A DNA stretch of 64,000 nt from Brevibacterium sp. 239c (GCF_900169365.1 NZ_FXZH01000011.1:62001-126000), one strand, 5' to 3'; positions 27,713-37,085 are shown, numbered from the stretch's first letter. The notes: a model not told the origin generated them from the sequence alone. Program-made: numbers and translations.

Positions 27713-28831
27713 TCAGGAGTCGTCTTCGGCCATTTCCTGTTCCTTGCGCCAGCGGATTCCCGCTTCGATGAGGCCGTCGAGGTCACCGTCGAAGACGTTC
27801 GAGGGATTGTTGACCTCGTAGCCGGTGCGCAAGTCCTTGACCATCTGGTACGGGTGGGTGACGTAGGAACGCATCTGGTCGCCCCAGCTGGCCTTGATGT
27901 CGCCGGCCAGTTCCTTCTTCTGAGCCGCCTCTTCCTTGCGTTTGAGGTCAAGCAGGCGTGACTGGAGCACGCGCATCGCGGCTTCGCGGTTCTGGATCTG
28001 GGACTTCTCGTTCTGCATGCTCACGACGACGCCGGTGGGTTCGTGCGTGATGCGCACGGCCGAGTCGGTCGTGTTCACGGACTGACCGCCGGGGCCCGAT
28101 GACCGGTAGACGTCGATGCGCAGATCGTTCTCATCGATATCGACATGGTCGGTGGATTCGATCAGCGGCACGACTTCGACGGCGGCGAAGGAGGTCTGGC
28201 GACGTCCCTGGTTGTCGAAGGGGCTGATGCGCACGAGGCGGTGGGTGCCGGCCTCCACGGACAGTGTGCCGTAGGCGTAGGGGGCGTTGACCTGGATCGT
28301 TGCGGACTTGATGCCCGCGCCCTCGGCGTAGGAGGTATCGAGCTGCTGCACGTTGTATCCGCGGTTCTCGCCCCAGCGGATGTACATGCGGATGAGCATC
28401 TGTGCCCAGTCGGTGGCGTCGTCGCCGCCGGCACCGGAGCGCACGGTCACGACGGCTGAACGCTCATCGTATTCGTGGTTGAGCAGCGTCGAGATCTCGA
28501 GTTCGGCCAGCTGGTCGTGCAGCTTCTTGAGGTCGCGTTCGGCCTCAACCTTCGAGTCCTCATCGCCCTCGTCCTCGGACATCTCGATGAGCAGCTCGGC
28601 ATCGTCAATGCGCTCACCGAACTTCTCGAGCTTCTCCAGGGTTCCCTGTTTATGCGAGAGCGTGGCCGAGATCTTCTGAGCCGAGTCCGGATCGTCCCAG
28701 AAGGACGGCGCCGATGCCTGCTCCGTCATCTCAGCGACCTCGGAGCGGAGATTATCCAGATCGGACACGTCCAGGATCGCTTTGTAGGTCTGACGGAGGT
28801 TGGCGATTTCAGCAGAATAATCAGTGGGCAT
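27713..28831 (-). CDS. prfB: Peptide chain release factor 2
   Basis: RF2 (372 aa) terminates translation at UGA and UAA. The stop-recognition motif is SPF (RISPFDNQG) and the peptidyl-tRNA hydrolysis motif is GGQ ([11 protein letters not shown]). The coding frame is continuous through the N-terminus, so the autoregulatory +1 frameshift seen in many bacteria is absent, as is usual in high-GC Actinobacteria. It precedes ftsE in the common actinobacterial order. Confidence 0.95.
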   Translation of the reverse strand: MPTDYSAEIANLRQTYKAILDVSDLDNLRSEVAEMTEQASAPSFWDDPDSAQKISATLSHKQGTLEKLEKFGERIDDAELLIEMSEDEGDEDSKVEAERDLKKLHDQLAELEISTLLNHEYDERSAVVTVRSGAGGDDATDWAQMLIRMYIRWGENRGYNVQQLDTSYAEGAGIKSATIQVNAPYAYGTLSVEAGTHRLVRISPFDNQGRRQTSFAAVEVVPLIESTDHVDIDENDLRIDVYRSSGPGGQSVNTTDSAVRITHEPTGVVVSMQNEKSQIQNREAAMRVLQSRLLDLKRKEEAAQKKELAGDIKASWGDQMRSYVTHPYQMVKDLRTGYEVNNPSNVFDGDLDGLIEAGIRWRKEQEMAEDDS

Positions 28832-28901
28832 AATGATGCAATCCTAGTGCATGGCGGCCCTCAGGCTTGAATCCTCAGCCTTCACCCCCATCGATGACCG
28901 A

Positions 28902-28937
28902 CGCCGAGGTGGTACGTGAAGTCGTACCACCTCGGCG
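28902..28937. terminator. Hairpin of paired CGCCGAGGTGG motifs after hmp
   Basis: CGCCGAGGTGGTAC (28902-28915) and GTACCACCTCGGCG (28924-28937) form a perfect 14-bp stem with an 8-nt loop, 55 bp downstream of the hmp stop and 71 bp upstream of prfB. It probably terminates hmp transcription. A half-copy (GCCGAGGTGGTACTTGAA, 27661-27678) occurs downstream of prfB. Confidence 0.7.
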
Positions 28938-28991
28938 CCGGTTCGGTTGGGTGCAGAACCCGGGAATGAGGCTGGGCTGCTGTTTTGCGGA

Positions 28992-30218
28992 TCAGGCCGA
29001 CACAGGCTCTGCGGCAGCGCTCCAGGTGTCGGGTCCGAAGACCTCGAAATGGACATTGTCGGCGGGAATGTCGAGTACTGCCAGACCGCGTCGCACGGCG
29101 TTCATGAACGGTGGTGGCCCGCACAGGTACACCTGCGCGTTCGCGGCGATGGGGACCTCACCGAGATCGATGAAACCTTCATGGACAGTGTCGGTGACCG
29201 TCCGGGCCCCAAGCTGTTCGTACCAGTGATGCATCTGCGCCCCGGGCAGCTGGTTCACCAGCTGCCCCATCTCGCGGCGGTGCGCGTGGGAGGCCATCGA
29301 CTCGTCGGCGTGCAGGACCATGACGGGCCGCGTCGATTCGGTCTGCACCAGGTGGTTGAGTGCTCCGATGATCGGCGTGCATCCGATCCCGGCCGAGACG
29401 AGGAGGAGCGGCTCATCGGACTCTTCGACGACCAGGTCGCCGTAGGGCAGGGAGCAGCGCACGGTGTCGCCTTCGAAAATGTTGTCGTGGATGAAGTTCG
29501 AGACTTCGCCGGCCGGGACACCGGAGTCGGCGCAGCCGGGTTCGGCCTTGACCGTCACGGCCCATGAGGTGCGGTTCGAGGCTCTGGTCAGCGAATACTG
29601 GCGGATCTGCTGGGCCCCGTCGGGAAGTGTCACCTGCACGGAGAGGTACTGGCCCGGCTGCGCGGCGGGCAGTGCCGCGCAGTCTTCGCGGGCGAGTTCG
29701 AGGCTGACGGTGGTCGGGGATTCCTGGTTGCGGGAGGTCACGACGAGTTCGTTCCACACATCACCGGGCGCCACGTCGAAACGGGCGTAGAGGTTCTTCT
29801 CCGCCGCGATCAATCCGTCGGCCATGTCCCAGTAGACCGCGGTCCAGGCATCGACGACCTCCGGGGTGGCGGCCTCGCCGAGGACCTCGGCGATGGCGGC
29901 GAAGAGATGCTCGTAGACGATGGCGTACTGGTCTTCGGTGATCCCCAGCGAGGCGTGCTTGTTCGAGATCCGACTCATCATGGCATCGATGTTCGGTGCG
30001 TCCTCGGAGACGAGCAGGCTCGCGTATGCGGCAATTGCTCCGGCCAGAGCCTTCTGCTGTTCTCCCTGTGCCTGGTTGCCGCGGTTGAAGAGGTCGCTCT
30101 CCAGGTCAGGACGGGCAGCGAACATGCGCTCGTAGAAGATCGGGGTGATCTCACCGATCGAGGCGCCGACTGCCGGCAGGGTCTCGCGGATGACGGAAAG
30201 TGCGGGTTGGGAAATCAC
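28992..30218 (-). CDS. hmp: Flavohaemoglobin (nitric oxide dioxygenase)
   Basis: A 408-aa protein converting NO to nitrate with O2 and NAD(P)H. The N-terminal globin domain holds the proximal haem histidine in SRISNKHASLGI (about residue 88); the FAD domain has RQYSLTRAS; the NAD-binding domain has AGIGCTPIIGAL and YLCGPPPFM. It begins with GTG behind AAGGGG. The downstream-neighbour relation to a nitrite reductase gene suggests a nitrosative-stress or denitrification setting. Confidence 0.94.
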   Translation of the reverse strand: MISQPALSVIRETLPAVGASIGEITPIFYERMFAARPDLESDLFNRGNQAQGEQQKALAGAIAAYASLLVSEDAPNIDAMMSRISNKHASLGITEDQYAIVYEHLFAAIAEVLGEAATPEVVDAWTAVYWDMADGLIAAEKNLYARFDVAPGDVWNELVVTSRNQESPTTVSLELAREDCAALPAAQPGQYLSVQVTLPDGAQQIRQYSLTRASNRTSWAVTVKAEPGCADSGVPAGEVSNFIHDNIFEGDTVRCSLPYGDLVVEESDEPLLLVSAGIGCTPIIGALNHLVQTESTRPVMVLHADESMASHAHRREMGQLVNQLPGAQMHHWYEQLGARTVTDTVHEGFIDLGEVPIAANAQVYLCGPPPFMNAVRRGLAVLDIPADNVHFEVFGPDTWSAAAEPVSA

Positions 30219-30311
30219 ATCTGCCCCTTTCGTGATGCCAGTGCACCACGTGGCTGCAACGGCCTGTCCAGGTCGCTATTTTGGTTGGCGTCTGCGACAT
30301 TACTACGCTGT

Positions 30312-30328
30312 GTAGAATTTCTTTCTAC
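30312..30328. promoter_or_regulatory. Palindrome GTAGAA-N5-TTCTAC upstream of hmp
   Basis: A perfect 6-bp inverted repeat with a 5-bp spacer, in an otherwise unremarkable intergenic region, about 95 bp upstream of the hmp GTG. Size and place suit an operator for an NO-sensing regulator such as an Rrf2/NsrR protein, but it does not match a motif I can name. Confidence 0.4.
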
Positions 30329-30455
30329 CGGTCGCAACCGTGAGAAATCTCAAGCCGAAATATGGACATCCGGTGGCTCGCAGCCGTTTCGCTGATACGT
30401 CACCCGTGTCGCTCTGGGCTTGAAGATCCGGGCTTGAAGATCCGGGCCCGGCATT

Positions 30456-32335
30456 TCACTTACTGACATCGACCATTCCGTGGGCTCCCCGCTCGGCGTC
30501 GACCATCTTGTGGGAGACGAACGGGTAGTGTCCAGCCTCGGCGAATTCGAGTTCGACGAACCCACCCTGTGCGGCTTCGAGGTCGAGAGTCTGGCTTGCC
30601 CCCTTCTCGGAATTGTCGGGGCGGAGCACGTATGCGCCTTCCTTATAGACGGTGTCGAACTGTCCGCCGATGATGTGGAAGGCACTCGATCGGTTCGGAC
30701 CGACGTTGAGCACCCAGATCCGCACCCGCTCTCCGACGTGAGCGGTGAGCGGTTCATGGTCGTACTGGCTGGCGAAGCCGTTGAAGACCACGGCGTCGGG
30801 TTCTTCCCGACGCACCTTCTCTGAGTCGACGACCCCGCCCTGGGGTCCGAGGTAGAACTCGGATTGGACGAACACGAATTCCTTGTCCACGGCCGGCAGC
30901 TCGGGTGGATCGATGATGACGGCACCGAACATGCCATTGGCGATGTGGGATGACATCGGCATGGTCGCGCAGTGGTACATCCAGATGCCGGAGTGGGTGG
31001 CTTTGAACGTGTAGGTGAGTGACTTCCCGGGCGCGATCGTGCGCATCGGCTTGTCCGGGGCCAGCTCACCGGCGTGGAAGTCGATCGAGTGCCCCATCGA
31101 CCCGTCGTTGACCAGGGTGATTTCGAAGACGTCGCCGACCTTGCCGCGCAGGGTCGGCCCGGGCATGGTGTCGTTGAACAGCCACAGTTTCTGCCTGACG
31201 TTCGCGGCCACCACCTGTTCGACCTCGGTGACGGTGAAGATCTCCTTGTGGGTCGTGCCTCCCGGTGCGGGTGGCAGTTCAGCGTCCTGTGCGCTGAAGT
31301 CCTTGCCCGGATCGGCCATGAAGTCCAGGCCCGAGGCCGCCGAGGCTGTGCCCTCATTCGCGGCATCATCGCCGGTGGATTGCGCAGAGTCGTGATCCAT
31401 TCCCGGCATCGCATCCGCCGATCCCCCATCTGCGGCATCATTGTCGCCTGCGTCCCTGGTGGCTGCGGCGCCGGTGGCGTTGACGGTGAAGACCATGCCC
31501 ATCTGCTTATGGCCGGCGATCGAGCACCACCCATCGATATCGGAGCCGATGATGCCGACGTCCAGGCTCGTCGACTCCCCCGGTGCAAGCCTGCCGCTGT
31601 CGTGCCCATCGGCGAGCACGAGGTCGTGGACATCCTCATCATCCGTGTTCTTCAGGTCGATGATCAATCGGTTGCCCGCGGGCACATCGACGCTCGCCGG
31701 GGTGAAGCGCATATCTTTGGCTTCGACGCTCACGCGCGTCGTCTCACCTGTGGCGGCCACTCCCGCCGAGGTGGATGAGGCGTTGATCGCAGTCGTGGCA
31801 CTCGGGTCAAGGGCGACGCCGCCGGCAACGGCGAACAGCACCGCTGCCACACCTGCTGCTGCGAGGCCCAGACTGTTTCGGTTCTCCTGCTTCTGCTGGG
31901 CCGCGCGCTCTTCCTTCGTCGCACGAACCTGGGCCTTCCGGTTGCCCGTCACGGGTTCGGGCGGGTTCTTCTTCGCCCGTCGTGAGGCCCTGATTCCGCG
32001 GAAGATCAGGGGCAGGAACGCAGCCAGGCCCAGCGCCACCAGTCCAGAGCACAGCACGCGGACCCAGCTGGGAACCGGGAGCAGGCAGATCGCCAGCCCG
32101 AGGTTGATGATCGTGATCCGCAGCGCACCGAAACGCGCGAACTCAGTGTTGGCGGCACGCACTGCGGCCGGTCCCCCGCCGAGGACGACCGGGAGGAGAT
32201 AGGACAGCGCCCCGAAGAGCACCTGGGCGGTGAACCCGGCAGCCAAGGCGGGCACCAGCCACGTGAAGCCTTGCGTAGCTTCGGCCCAGGTGGCGGAGGT
32301 GAAGAAGACCCAGGTGGTGGCAATCAGGCAGATGT
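30456..32335 (-). pseudogene. nirK: NirK-type copper nitrite reductase fused to a membrane domain, 5'-truncated
   Basis: Copper nitrite reductase reduces nitrite to NO. The surviving part holds the end of an N-terminal membrane domain (hydrophobic segments roughly in the first 130 residues), a cupredoxin domain with type-1 copper ligands (DVHDLV, WCSIAGHKQMGM), and the two-domain NirK core: MGHSIDFHA, IWMYHCATMPMSSH (type-1 Cys-His-Met and type-2 His) and SAFHIIGGQF (third type-2 His). The frame stays open to about 32338, where a stop is reached and IS630-derived sequence begins on the other strand; no true start is present. The longest internal start is a GTG at 32255. All copper ligands survive, so the loss is of the membrane part and the promoter. 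Confidence 0.8.
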
Positions 32336-32898
32336 GTGGTGCTCAGTGTCGATGAAAAGTCCCAGATCCAGGCCCTGGACCGTACGGCACCGTTGTTGCC
32401 GATGCGCATGGGTGATGCCGAGAAGCGCACTCATGACTACCACCGACATGGAACCTCAACTCTGTTCGCCGCTCTTGAGGCCGCCACGGGACAGGTTACC
32501 GGCGCGGTGAAGCCTCGGCATCGGTGGCAGGAGTTTCTGTCGTTTCTCCGCCAGATCAATCGAGCATATCCGGATCAGGAGCTGCATTTGGTGATGGACA
32601 ACGACGCTACTCACAAGACAGCCGAAGTGCGTCAGTGGCTGGACGAGCATCCGCGTTTCCATGTGCATTTCACCCCGACGTCAGGGTCGTGGCTGAGCCT
32701 GGTGGAGGTCTGGTTCGGCATCATCGATCGCCAAGCGATCAAGAGTGGGGTGTTCACATCGGTGAAGGATCTCAACGCGAAGATCCGAGCATTCATCACT
32801 GGGTGGAACAAACGCAAGCACCCTTCGTGTGGACAAAGACACCAGAGCAGGTGCTGGAAAAAGCGAAACCCAAAGCAACTTCAGAAACGCGACACTAG
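32336..32898 (+). pseudogene. IS630-family transposase, N-terminally truncated and frameshifted
   Basis: The DDE catalytic half of an IS630 transposase: LSVDEKSQIQALDRT (first Asp), LVMDNDATHKT (second Asp) and TPTSGSWLSLVEVWFG (Glu). The N-terminal helix-turn-helix part is missing: the reading frame begins at the junction with nirK. Near 32823 a one-base loss moves the C-terminal motif (HPFVWTKTPEQVLEKAK) into the next frame. No terminal inverted repeats were recognised. It cannot be active. Confidence 0.85.
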
Positions 32899-32911
32899 AT
32901 ACCGAAAAATA

Positions 32912-32951
32912 GCGCCACCGGCGGGAGATCAAGTCATCCCGCCGGTGGCGC
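32912..32951 (-). terminator. Perfect 15-bp hairpin at the island's left side
   Basis: GCGCCACCGGCGGGA (32912-32926) and its complement (32937-32951) enclose a 10-nt loop; on the minus strand it is followed by TATTTTTCGG, a good T-run. It would have stopped minus-strand transcription entering from the right, but no such gene remains. The rest of 32952-33215 has no gene; it holds one perfect DnaA box TTATCCACA at 33106-33114. Confidence 0.6.
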
Positions 32952-33215
32952 GGTCTATGGTGCGCAGGCCCGTCGTCGCAGGCGGCTGCAATGGTGATGA
33001 GAATCTATACCCGAACACGCAAATGTGCAATGCGGATGCAGTGGTGTTCCGCCCCCTGGTCTTCACCTGAAACTACTCGCAGGGCATTCAGCTTTCTACA
33101 CAGAGTTATCCACAGATTCGAGAAATTGCTGGATTCTTCAGTCGACTACAGATAGGTTAAAAACAAATCCAGCTGTTGGAAATGGGTTTCGTTTTCTGTC
33201 TGCCAGGGGTTCAAT

Positions 33216-33431
33216 GTGGAAGCCACCGAGGTCATCAAGAGCGAAGTGCACAAGAGGATCAGGGACCTCGATGTGGACCCTCGCACCGATATGCAGCGCT
33301 CTCGCGAGGTCATTCGCACGGTCATCTCCGAGTATGACGAGCGCAGTCTGGTCGCGGATCTTCCGCCGATAGAAGATAAGGAGGCGACGATCCGATCGCT
33401 CGACAATCAACCCTCCGGATTCGGCATGTAG
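33216..33431 (+). pseudogene. CpaF/TadA secretion ATPase, N-terminal stub
   Basis: A 71-codon frame starting at GTG behind AGGGG, whose product (IKSEVHKRIRDLDVDP, REVIRTVISEYDERSL, ADLPPIEDKE, ending QPSGFGM) matches the N-terminal helical domain of actinobacterial CpaF/TadA pilus-assembly ATPases up to the GFGPL-like motif, where it stops. The entire ATPase domain is absent. It is a remnant of a tad locus, or its start was carried here during island formation. Confidence 0.6.
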
Positions 33432-33528
33432 AGAGTATCCTCGGCCCCTTGTCCGCGGCGAGACCTCAGACCAAACTGGCGAGAGAAGAACGAGCTCGTA
33501 GGTAGGTAGGTTATGAGAGAATTGAGCT

Positions 33529-34779
33529 ATGTCTGAAACTGAACCAGTTGTATGGTCGTTCTTCTCAGGAGCGATGGGCCTCGACCTGGGATTGGAAGCT
33601 GAGGGGTGGCGTCCCTCATTGGCCGTGGAGATGGAACCTAAATTCTGCGCGACTATTCGAAATAACCGTCCAGACATCCAAGTAGTCGAATCTGATGTCG
33701 CTGACCTAACTGGCGCAGGGCTCAAAAAACTGTGTGACGTGAATGAAGTGGACGTAATGGTAGGTGGTCCTCCTTGCCAGAGCTTCTCTACCGGTGGAAA
33801 TCGTGCCGCTTTGAACGACCCTCGAGGCAACGCCATATTCGAGTACTTACGACTAATAGCAGAGACACAACCACGCCTTTTCGTGCTTGAGAATGTGGCA
33901 AACCTCGTTACTGCTGCCGCACGTCACCGTCCGATCGCTGCGCGCCCGGGAAATTCCTGGAACCTGTCGTCATACAGTGCGAGTCAATCAGCACTATTCG
34001 ATATTGACAGCGAGTTTCCGCCTCTCGAACCTGACGAGCTATCCGGGAGCGCAATTCGATACCTGTTGGACACCGTCATAGCGGATCTCGGCTATCAGGT
34101 CCGCTTCGCGGTTTTAGACTCAGCCAACTATGGGGCACCGCAGAAGCGCCTACGGTTCGTGATGGTCGGTTCTCGCGATGGAGTCCCTCCGGAATTCATA
34201 CAACCTACGCATGGAACCGGGGAACGCCCGCTAGTGACAGTAGCGGATGCTATTAGTGATCTTGAGAAAAACCCGGGTCCTGGAGCCCTCTATACGGAGA
34301 TTACGCGAGGCTATTTCGATCTCGTCCCAGAGGGGGGCAACTGGCGCAACTTGCCTCACGAAGTCGCGGCCCTTGCAATGGGAGAACGGAGTCTTCGTGC
34401 CGGCGGGGGAAAGACAGGCTTCTTTCGTCGGCTCAGTTGGGACGGGCAGTCCCCGACAATCACCGGCAAAGCTAACCGCAAAGGATCTGCCATGTGTCAT
34501 CCATCGGAAAGCCGACCGCTGTCGGTACATGAGTGCGCCAGACTGCAAGGCTTCCCAGATTCGTGGAAAATCAATGGGTCCATCGCCGATCAATACACGC
34601 AAATCGGGAACGCTGTACCAGTTGCGCTCGGAAAAGCCATCGGCGCAACCATCAAACAGCCCGTAGTCAGGGGGGCACAACCGGACATTGACACAATGCT
34701 CACTGACGCAATCGAACTACTGCGAATGTCCGCAACAAACAAACGGCGACGCAGCGCCAAAGAAGTCATTACCAAATGA
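33529..34779 (+). CDS. DNA (cytosine-5) methyltransferase
   Basis: A 416-aa C5 methyltransferase protecting host DNA in a type II restriction-modification pair. Ordered motifs: I VWSFFSGAMGLDLG (SAM), IV GGPPCQSFS with catalytic C83, VI ENVANL, VIII QKRLRFVMVG, X QIGNAVPVALGKA. The target-recognition region lies about residues 230-330, and the recognised site cannot be predicted by eye. The gene overlaps the endonuclease gene by 4 bp (ATGA). Codon and base composition are more AT-rich than the flanks, indicating acquisition by transfer. Confidence 0.93.
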   Translation: MSETEPVVWSFFSGAMGLDLGLEAEGWRPSLAVEMEPKFCATIRNNRPDIQVVESDVADLTGAGLKKLCDVNEVDVMVGGPPCQSFSTGGNRAALNDPRGNAIFEYLRLIAETQPRLFVLENVANLVTAAARHRPIAARPGNSWNLSSYSASQSALFDIDSEFPPLEPDELSGSAIRYLLDTVIADLGYQVRFAVLDSANYGAPQKRLRFVMVGSRDGVPPEFIQPTHGTGERPLVTVADAISDLEKNPGPGALYTEITRGYFDLVPEGGNWRNLPHEVAALAMGERSLRAGGGKTGFFRRLSWDGQSPTITGKANRKGSAMCHPSESRPLSVHECARLQGFPDSWKINGSIADQYTQIGNAVPVALGKAIGATIKQPVVRGAQPDIDTMLTDAIELLRMSATNKRRRSAKEVITK

Positions 34780-35921
34780 CCTACCGCGACCGTCTCTCCG
34801 GACTGAACCCACGTGTCCTCACCCGAATCGACGAAACTCAACTCGAAGTCGATTGGATCCGTTCAGCAACGGCACAACAACTCCTAGATCTCGCGACTGA
34901 TCAACTTGGCCTCAAGCCCCTCACGAACGTTGCGTTACCGCATCAGACCGCGCTTGAGCTCGGAAATCTGACTCGCGCCGAGCTATTCAACCTCCTAGAG
35001 CCACATTTCGACTCAGGTACCTCCACTGCAAAGGATCTCGCTGATCAAGTCCAGCTGTGCCGCGCGTTCGCAAACCCGAGGCAGGTTACACGCGAGGTAG
35101 CCAACTACGTTGAGGCCCAGGTGCAGAAGTTCCCGACCAAGGCTGACCATCTGCGCGTGGGCAGCAATGCAGGCGACGTGCTTGATCCATTCATACTTGC
35201 TGCAAACTTCGAATTACTCAGTGAACAAAGTCTCCAACAGACGATCGAACATACGGCATCTCACAAAGTACTTATGAAGATCGAAGATCTAGTTGGTCAT
35301 CTCCACGAGAACGTGATTGGTGAGATGCGCGGTAATTTCCGCGTCCCCGAGCCTCAGGGCAAAGGCGGGAAAGAGAAAATGGACCCGCTTTTCAATCCCT
35401 TCCCAGGTGCGGACGTGGGTCAAGTTCCGCTATCTGAGAAACAAGCTGCGCTCCGTCTATTTCAGGTCAAAAGCAAAACTGGATCTGCGAAAGGCGGTGA
35501 TGGGAAGCGCTTAGGCGACCAACTAATCGCACTCGAGGAAAGCTATTTCGCTGATACTTACTATGTCGCGATAGTCGGAAACACTCTTCGAGGGCACCGG
35601 TCACGTGGGGCAGTAGCAAAAGCCTCGCCTCGCACTGCCATTCTTGTCGGGTCGTCTGCTCTAAATGAACTGACACAATCAGCAGTGGGTGCAGAACTTC
35701 TCCTGCGCGTATACCAGCGGGCATTCCGGACAGCATCCGAGGAGACGGGGTACCGGTTCTCGGAACTTGCTGTAAATATGGCCGCTGATTTTGAAGAACG
35801 AGCGAATCTGCATGGTACAGATTTCTTGTCCGCCTGGCTGCACGATGCCGTCGATGGACCCTCAGAAGAACAGGACTCACGTCGGCAATCCAAGAAAACT
35901 CGCAGGCACAAACTAGAGTAG
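34776..35921 (+). CDS. Probable type II restriction endonuclease of unknown family
   Basis: A 381-aa protein translationally coupled to the methyltransferase, hence the expected restriction partner. I do not recognise a named family. The N-terminal 150 residues are mostly helical and may bind DNA. A PD-(D/E)xK-like core is suggested by NPFPGADVGQVP followed by LRLFQVKSKTGSAKGGDGKRLGDQL (about residues 205-250), with QVK in place of the usual ExK, then a conserved-looking hydrophobic strand YYVAIVGNTLRGH. The tail is charged. The gene lies in the low-GC island. Active-site assignment is inference. Confidence 0.6.
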   Translation: MTYRDRLSGLNPRVLTRIDETQLEVDWIRSATAQQLLDLATDQLGLKPLTNVALPHQTALELGNLTRAELFNLLEPHFDSGTSTAKDLADQVQLCRAFANPRQVTREVANYVEAQVQKFPTKADHLRVGSNAGDVLDPFILAANFELLSEQSLQQTIEHTASHKVLMKIEDLVGHLHENVIGEMRGNFRVPEPQGKGGKEKMDPLFNPFPGADVGQVPLSEKQAALRLFQVKSKTGSAKGGDGKRLGDQLIALEESYFADTYYVAIVGNTLRGHRSRGAVAKASPRTAILVGSSALNELTQSAVGAELLLRVYQRAFRTASEETGYRFSELAVNMAADFEERANLHGTDFLSAWLHDAVDGPSEEQDSRRQSKKTRRHKLE

Positions 35922-36152
35922 CCACGGGTGCCAAAAGATGGCGCGACCGAGTTTTAAAGAGTCGTTACGTTCATTCTTCGAGGATTTTGTTTCATTTTAG
36001 GTGGCGTTTCTTATGGTGTGACTCGTGCTCATATGCCAGAGCTCGTCACGAACCTTTACAGCGCGCGTCCTAGGATTGCCAACGATCCTAACTATAGATG
36101 CCGGTCAAAACTCAAGAATAGTGGCGTAAAAGGCTTCCCCCGTGCACTAGCC

Positions 36153-36569
36153 TCAAAGACACAAACTGCTCGTGTTGCTATCCACGTCGTCTGTCAAAAA
36201 TACCGGTCTAACTTGAGTTGCACCCAGACGAATAGCAAGCTCAATCTTGAAGTCAATTGCCACATTGCCCGCGACATAACCAGCTACAAGCAAAACATGC
36301 AACCCATCAAGCCGGGCAGAAGTATCAACCGTTTTGAGGTCTGAGTCTAAGCTAAGTGCCGCTCCGATAATGCGCTCCCCAGTTCGATCAACCGCCAGAA
36401 GATACCACTCGCCTCGTTGCGACTGATCAACAACATGTTGCGCCACAGCACTGAGCGAGGGCCCGGCGAGTGCACTGTTTTTTGTCTGCGCTCGATAGAC
36501 CTGGCTAAGCAAACTCAACGAATTGGCCACGCTTACAGTATTGCGTGAAACCTGCAATAGCGGAACCAC
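36153..36569 (-). CDS. Unknown 138-aa protein of the kinase trio
   Basis: A minus-strand frame directly downstream of the 159-aa gene. The product contains ALAGPSLSAVAQHVVDQSQRGEWYLLAVD, then RIIGAALSLDSDL, LDGLHVLLVAGYVAGNVAID and RPVFLTDDVDSN; the hydrophobic strand plus small-residue loops faintly recall a phosphoribosyltransferase-like Rossmann fold, which is only a guess. The GTG start has no clear ribosome-binding site. The frame is continuous with that of the preceding gene except for its TAG stop, 11 codons upstream of the GTG. No transmembrane segment is obvious. Confidence 0.5.
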   Translation of the reverse strand: MVPLLQVSRNTVSVANSLSLLSQVYRAQTKNSALAGPSLSAVAQHVVDQSQRGEWYLLAVDRTGERIIGAALSLDSDLKTVDTSARLDGLHVLLVAGYVAGNVAIDFKIELAIRLGATQVRPVFLTDDVDSNTSSLCL

Positions 36570-36599
36570 CCAAGCCTGTGTGTTGCGGCAAAACAGATA

Positions 36600-37079
36600 C
36601 TAACGGTTGGCAACGAGCCCAGAAAGTGCCGCGGCAGTTGCTTCGCTGAACTTGCCACCTTTAATCTCGCTTGCGACCCTATCAAGATCAGCTTTATTGG
36701 TACCGTAATCCGACCCGCACTCTCTGCCGTTGCGGATCGTAGTACCGGCTACCAGCTGCTGGGCCGAACTCGTCAGGGCCCCCTCCATGAGCAGACGCAT
36801 ACGGGGACCTTCTGTGTTTGTTGGGCGAGCGGGTCGGTCGGCTCGCCGCACTGTGACGACATCTGGCTTCAGTCCTCGCAGACGACCAGAAAAGTTCTTG
36901 GCACAATCACCAAGCATGTTCGCCATCTCGTCCACGCCACTATTGATTTCAAACGTGGCCTCAACTCGTACATTTGAGACGTCAAGAGCCACGTCTCGAT
37001 CTCCGTCATCATTTAAAACCACGACGGTCGTATCTAACCGATTCTTCTTGACCTTCACTGCAAGTCCCATAGCGCGCAT
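36600..37079 (-). CDS. Unknown 159-aa protein divergent from the kinase
   Basis: A small acidic/basic mixed protein with the run GLKPDVVTVRRADRPAR, GPRMRLLMEGALTSSA, and NKADLDRVASEIKGG. The alternation of strands (LDTTVVVLNDDG, VVTVRRA) with a central Glu and a late Asp resembles the RNase H/RuvC fold used by resolvases, but the catalytic residues are not certain. It begins at ATG 37079 (or 37070) only 26 bp from the divergent kinase gene; CATAAT at 37091-37086 is a -10 element placed so the transcript would begin at the ATG. Confidence 0.6.
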   Translation of the reverse strand: MRAMGLAVKVKKNRLDTTVVVLNDDGDRDVALDVSNVRVEATFEINSGVDEMANMLGDCAKNFSGRLRGLKPDVVTVRRADRPARPTNTEGPRMRLLMEGALTSSAQQLVAGTTIRNGRECGSDYGTNKADLDRVASEIKGGKFSEATAAALSGLVANR

Positions 37080-37085
37080 ACTTCA

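Noticed and set aside
27713-28831. Programmed +1 frameshift in prfB
   Set aside because: The N-terminal frame is continuous and has no in-frame TGA after a slippery CTT; the mechanism is absent here.
36018-36344. 108-codon plus-strand frame in the island
   Set aside because: It overlaps the opposite-strand 138-aa frame, which has more protein-like composition; nothing supports translation.
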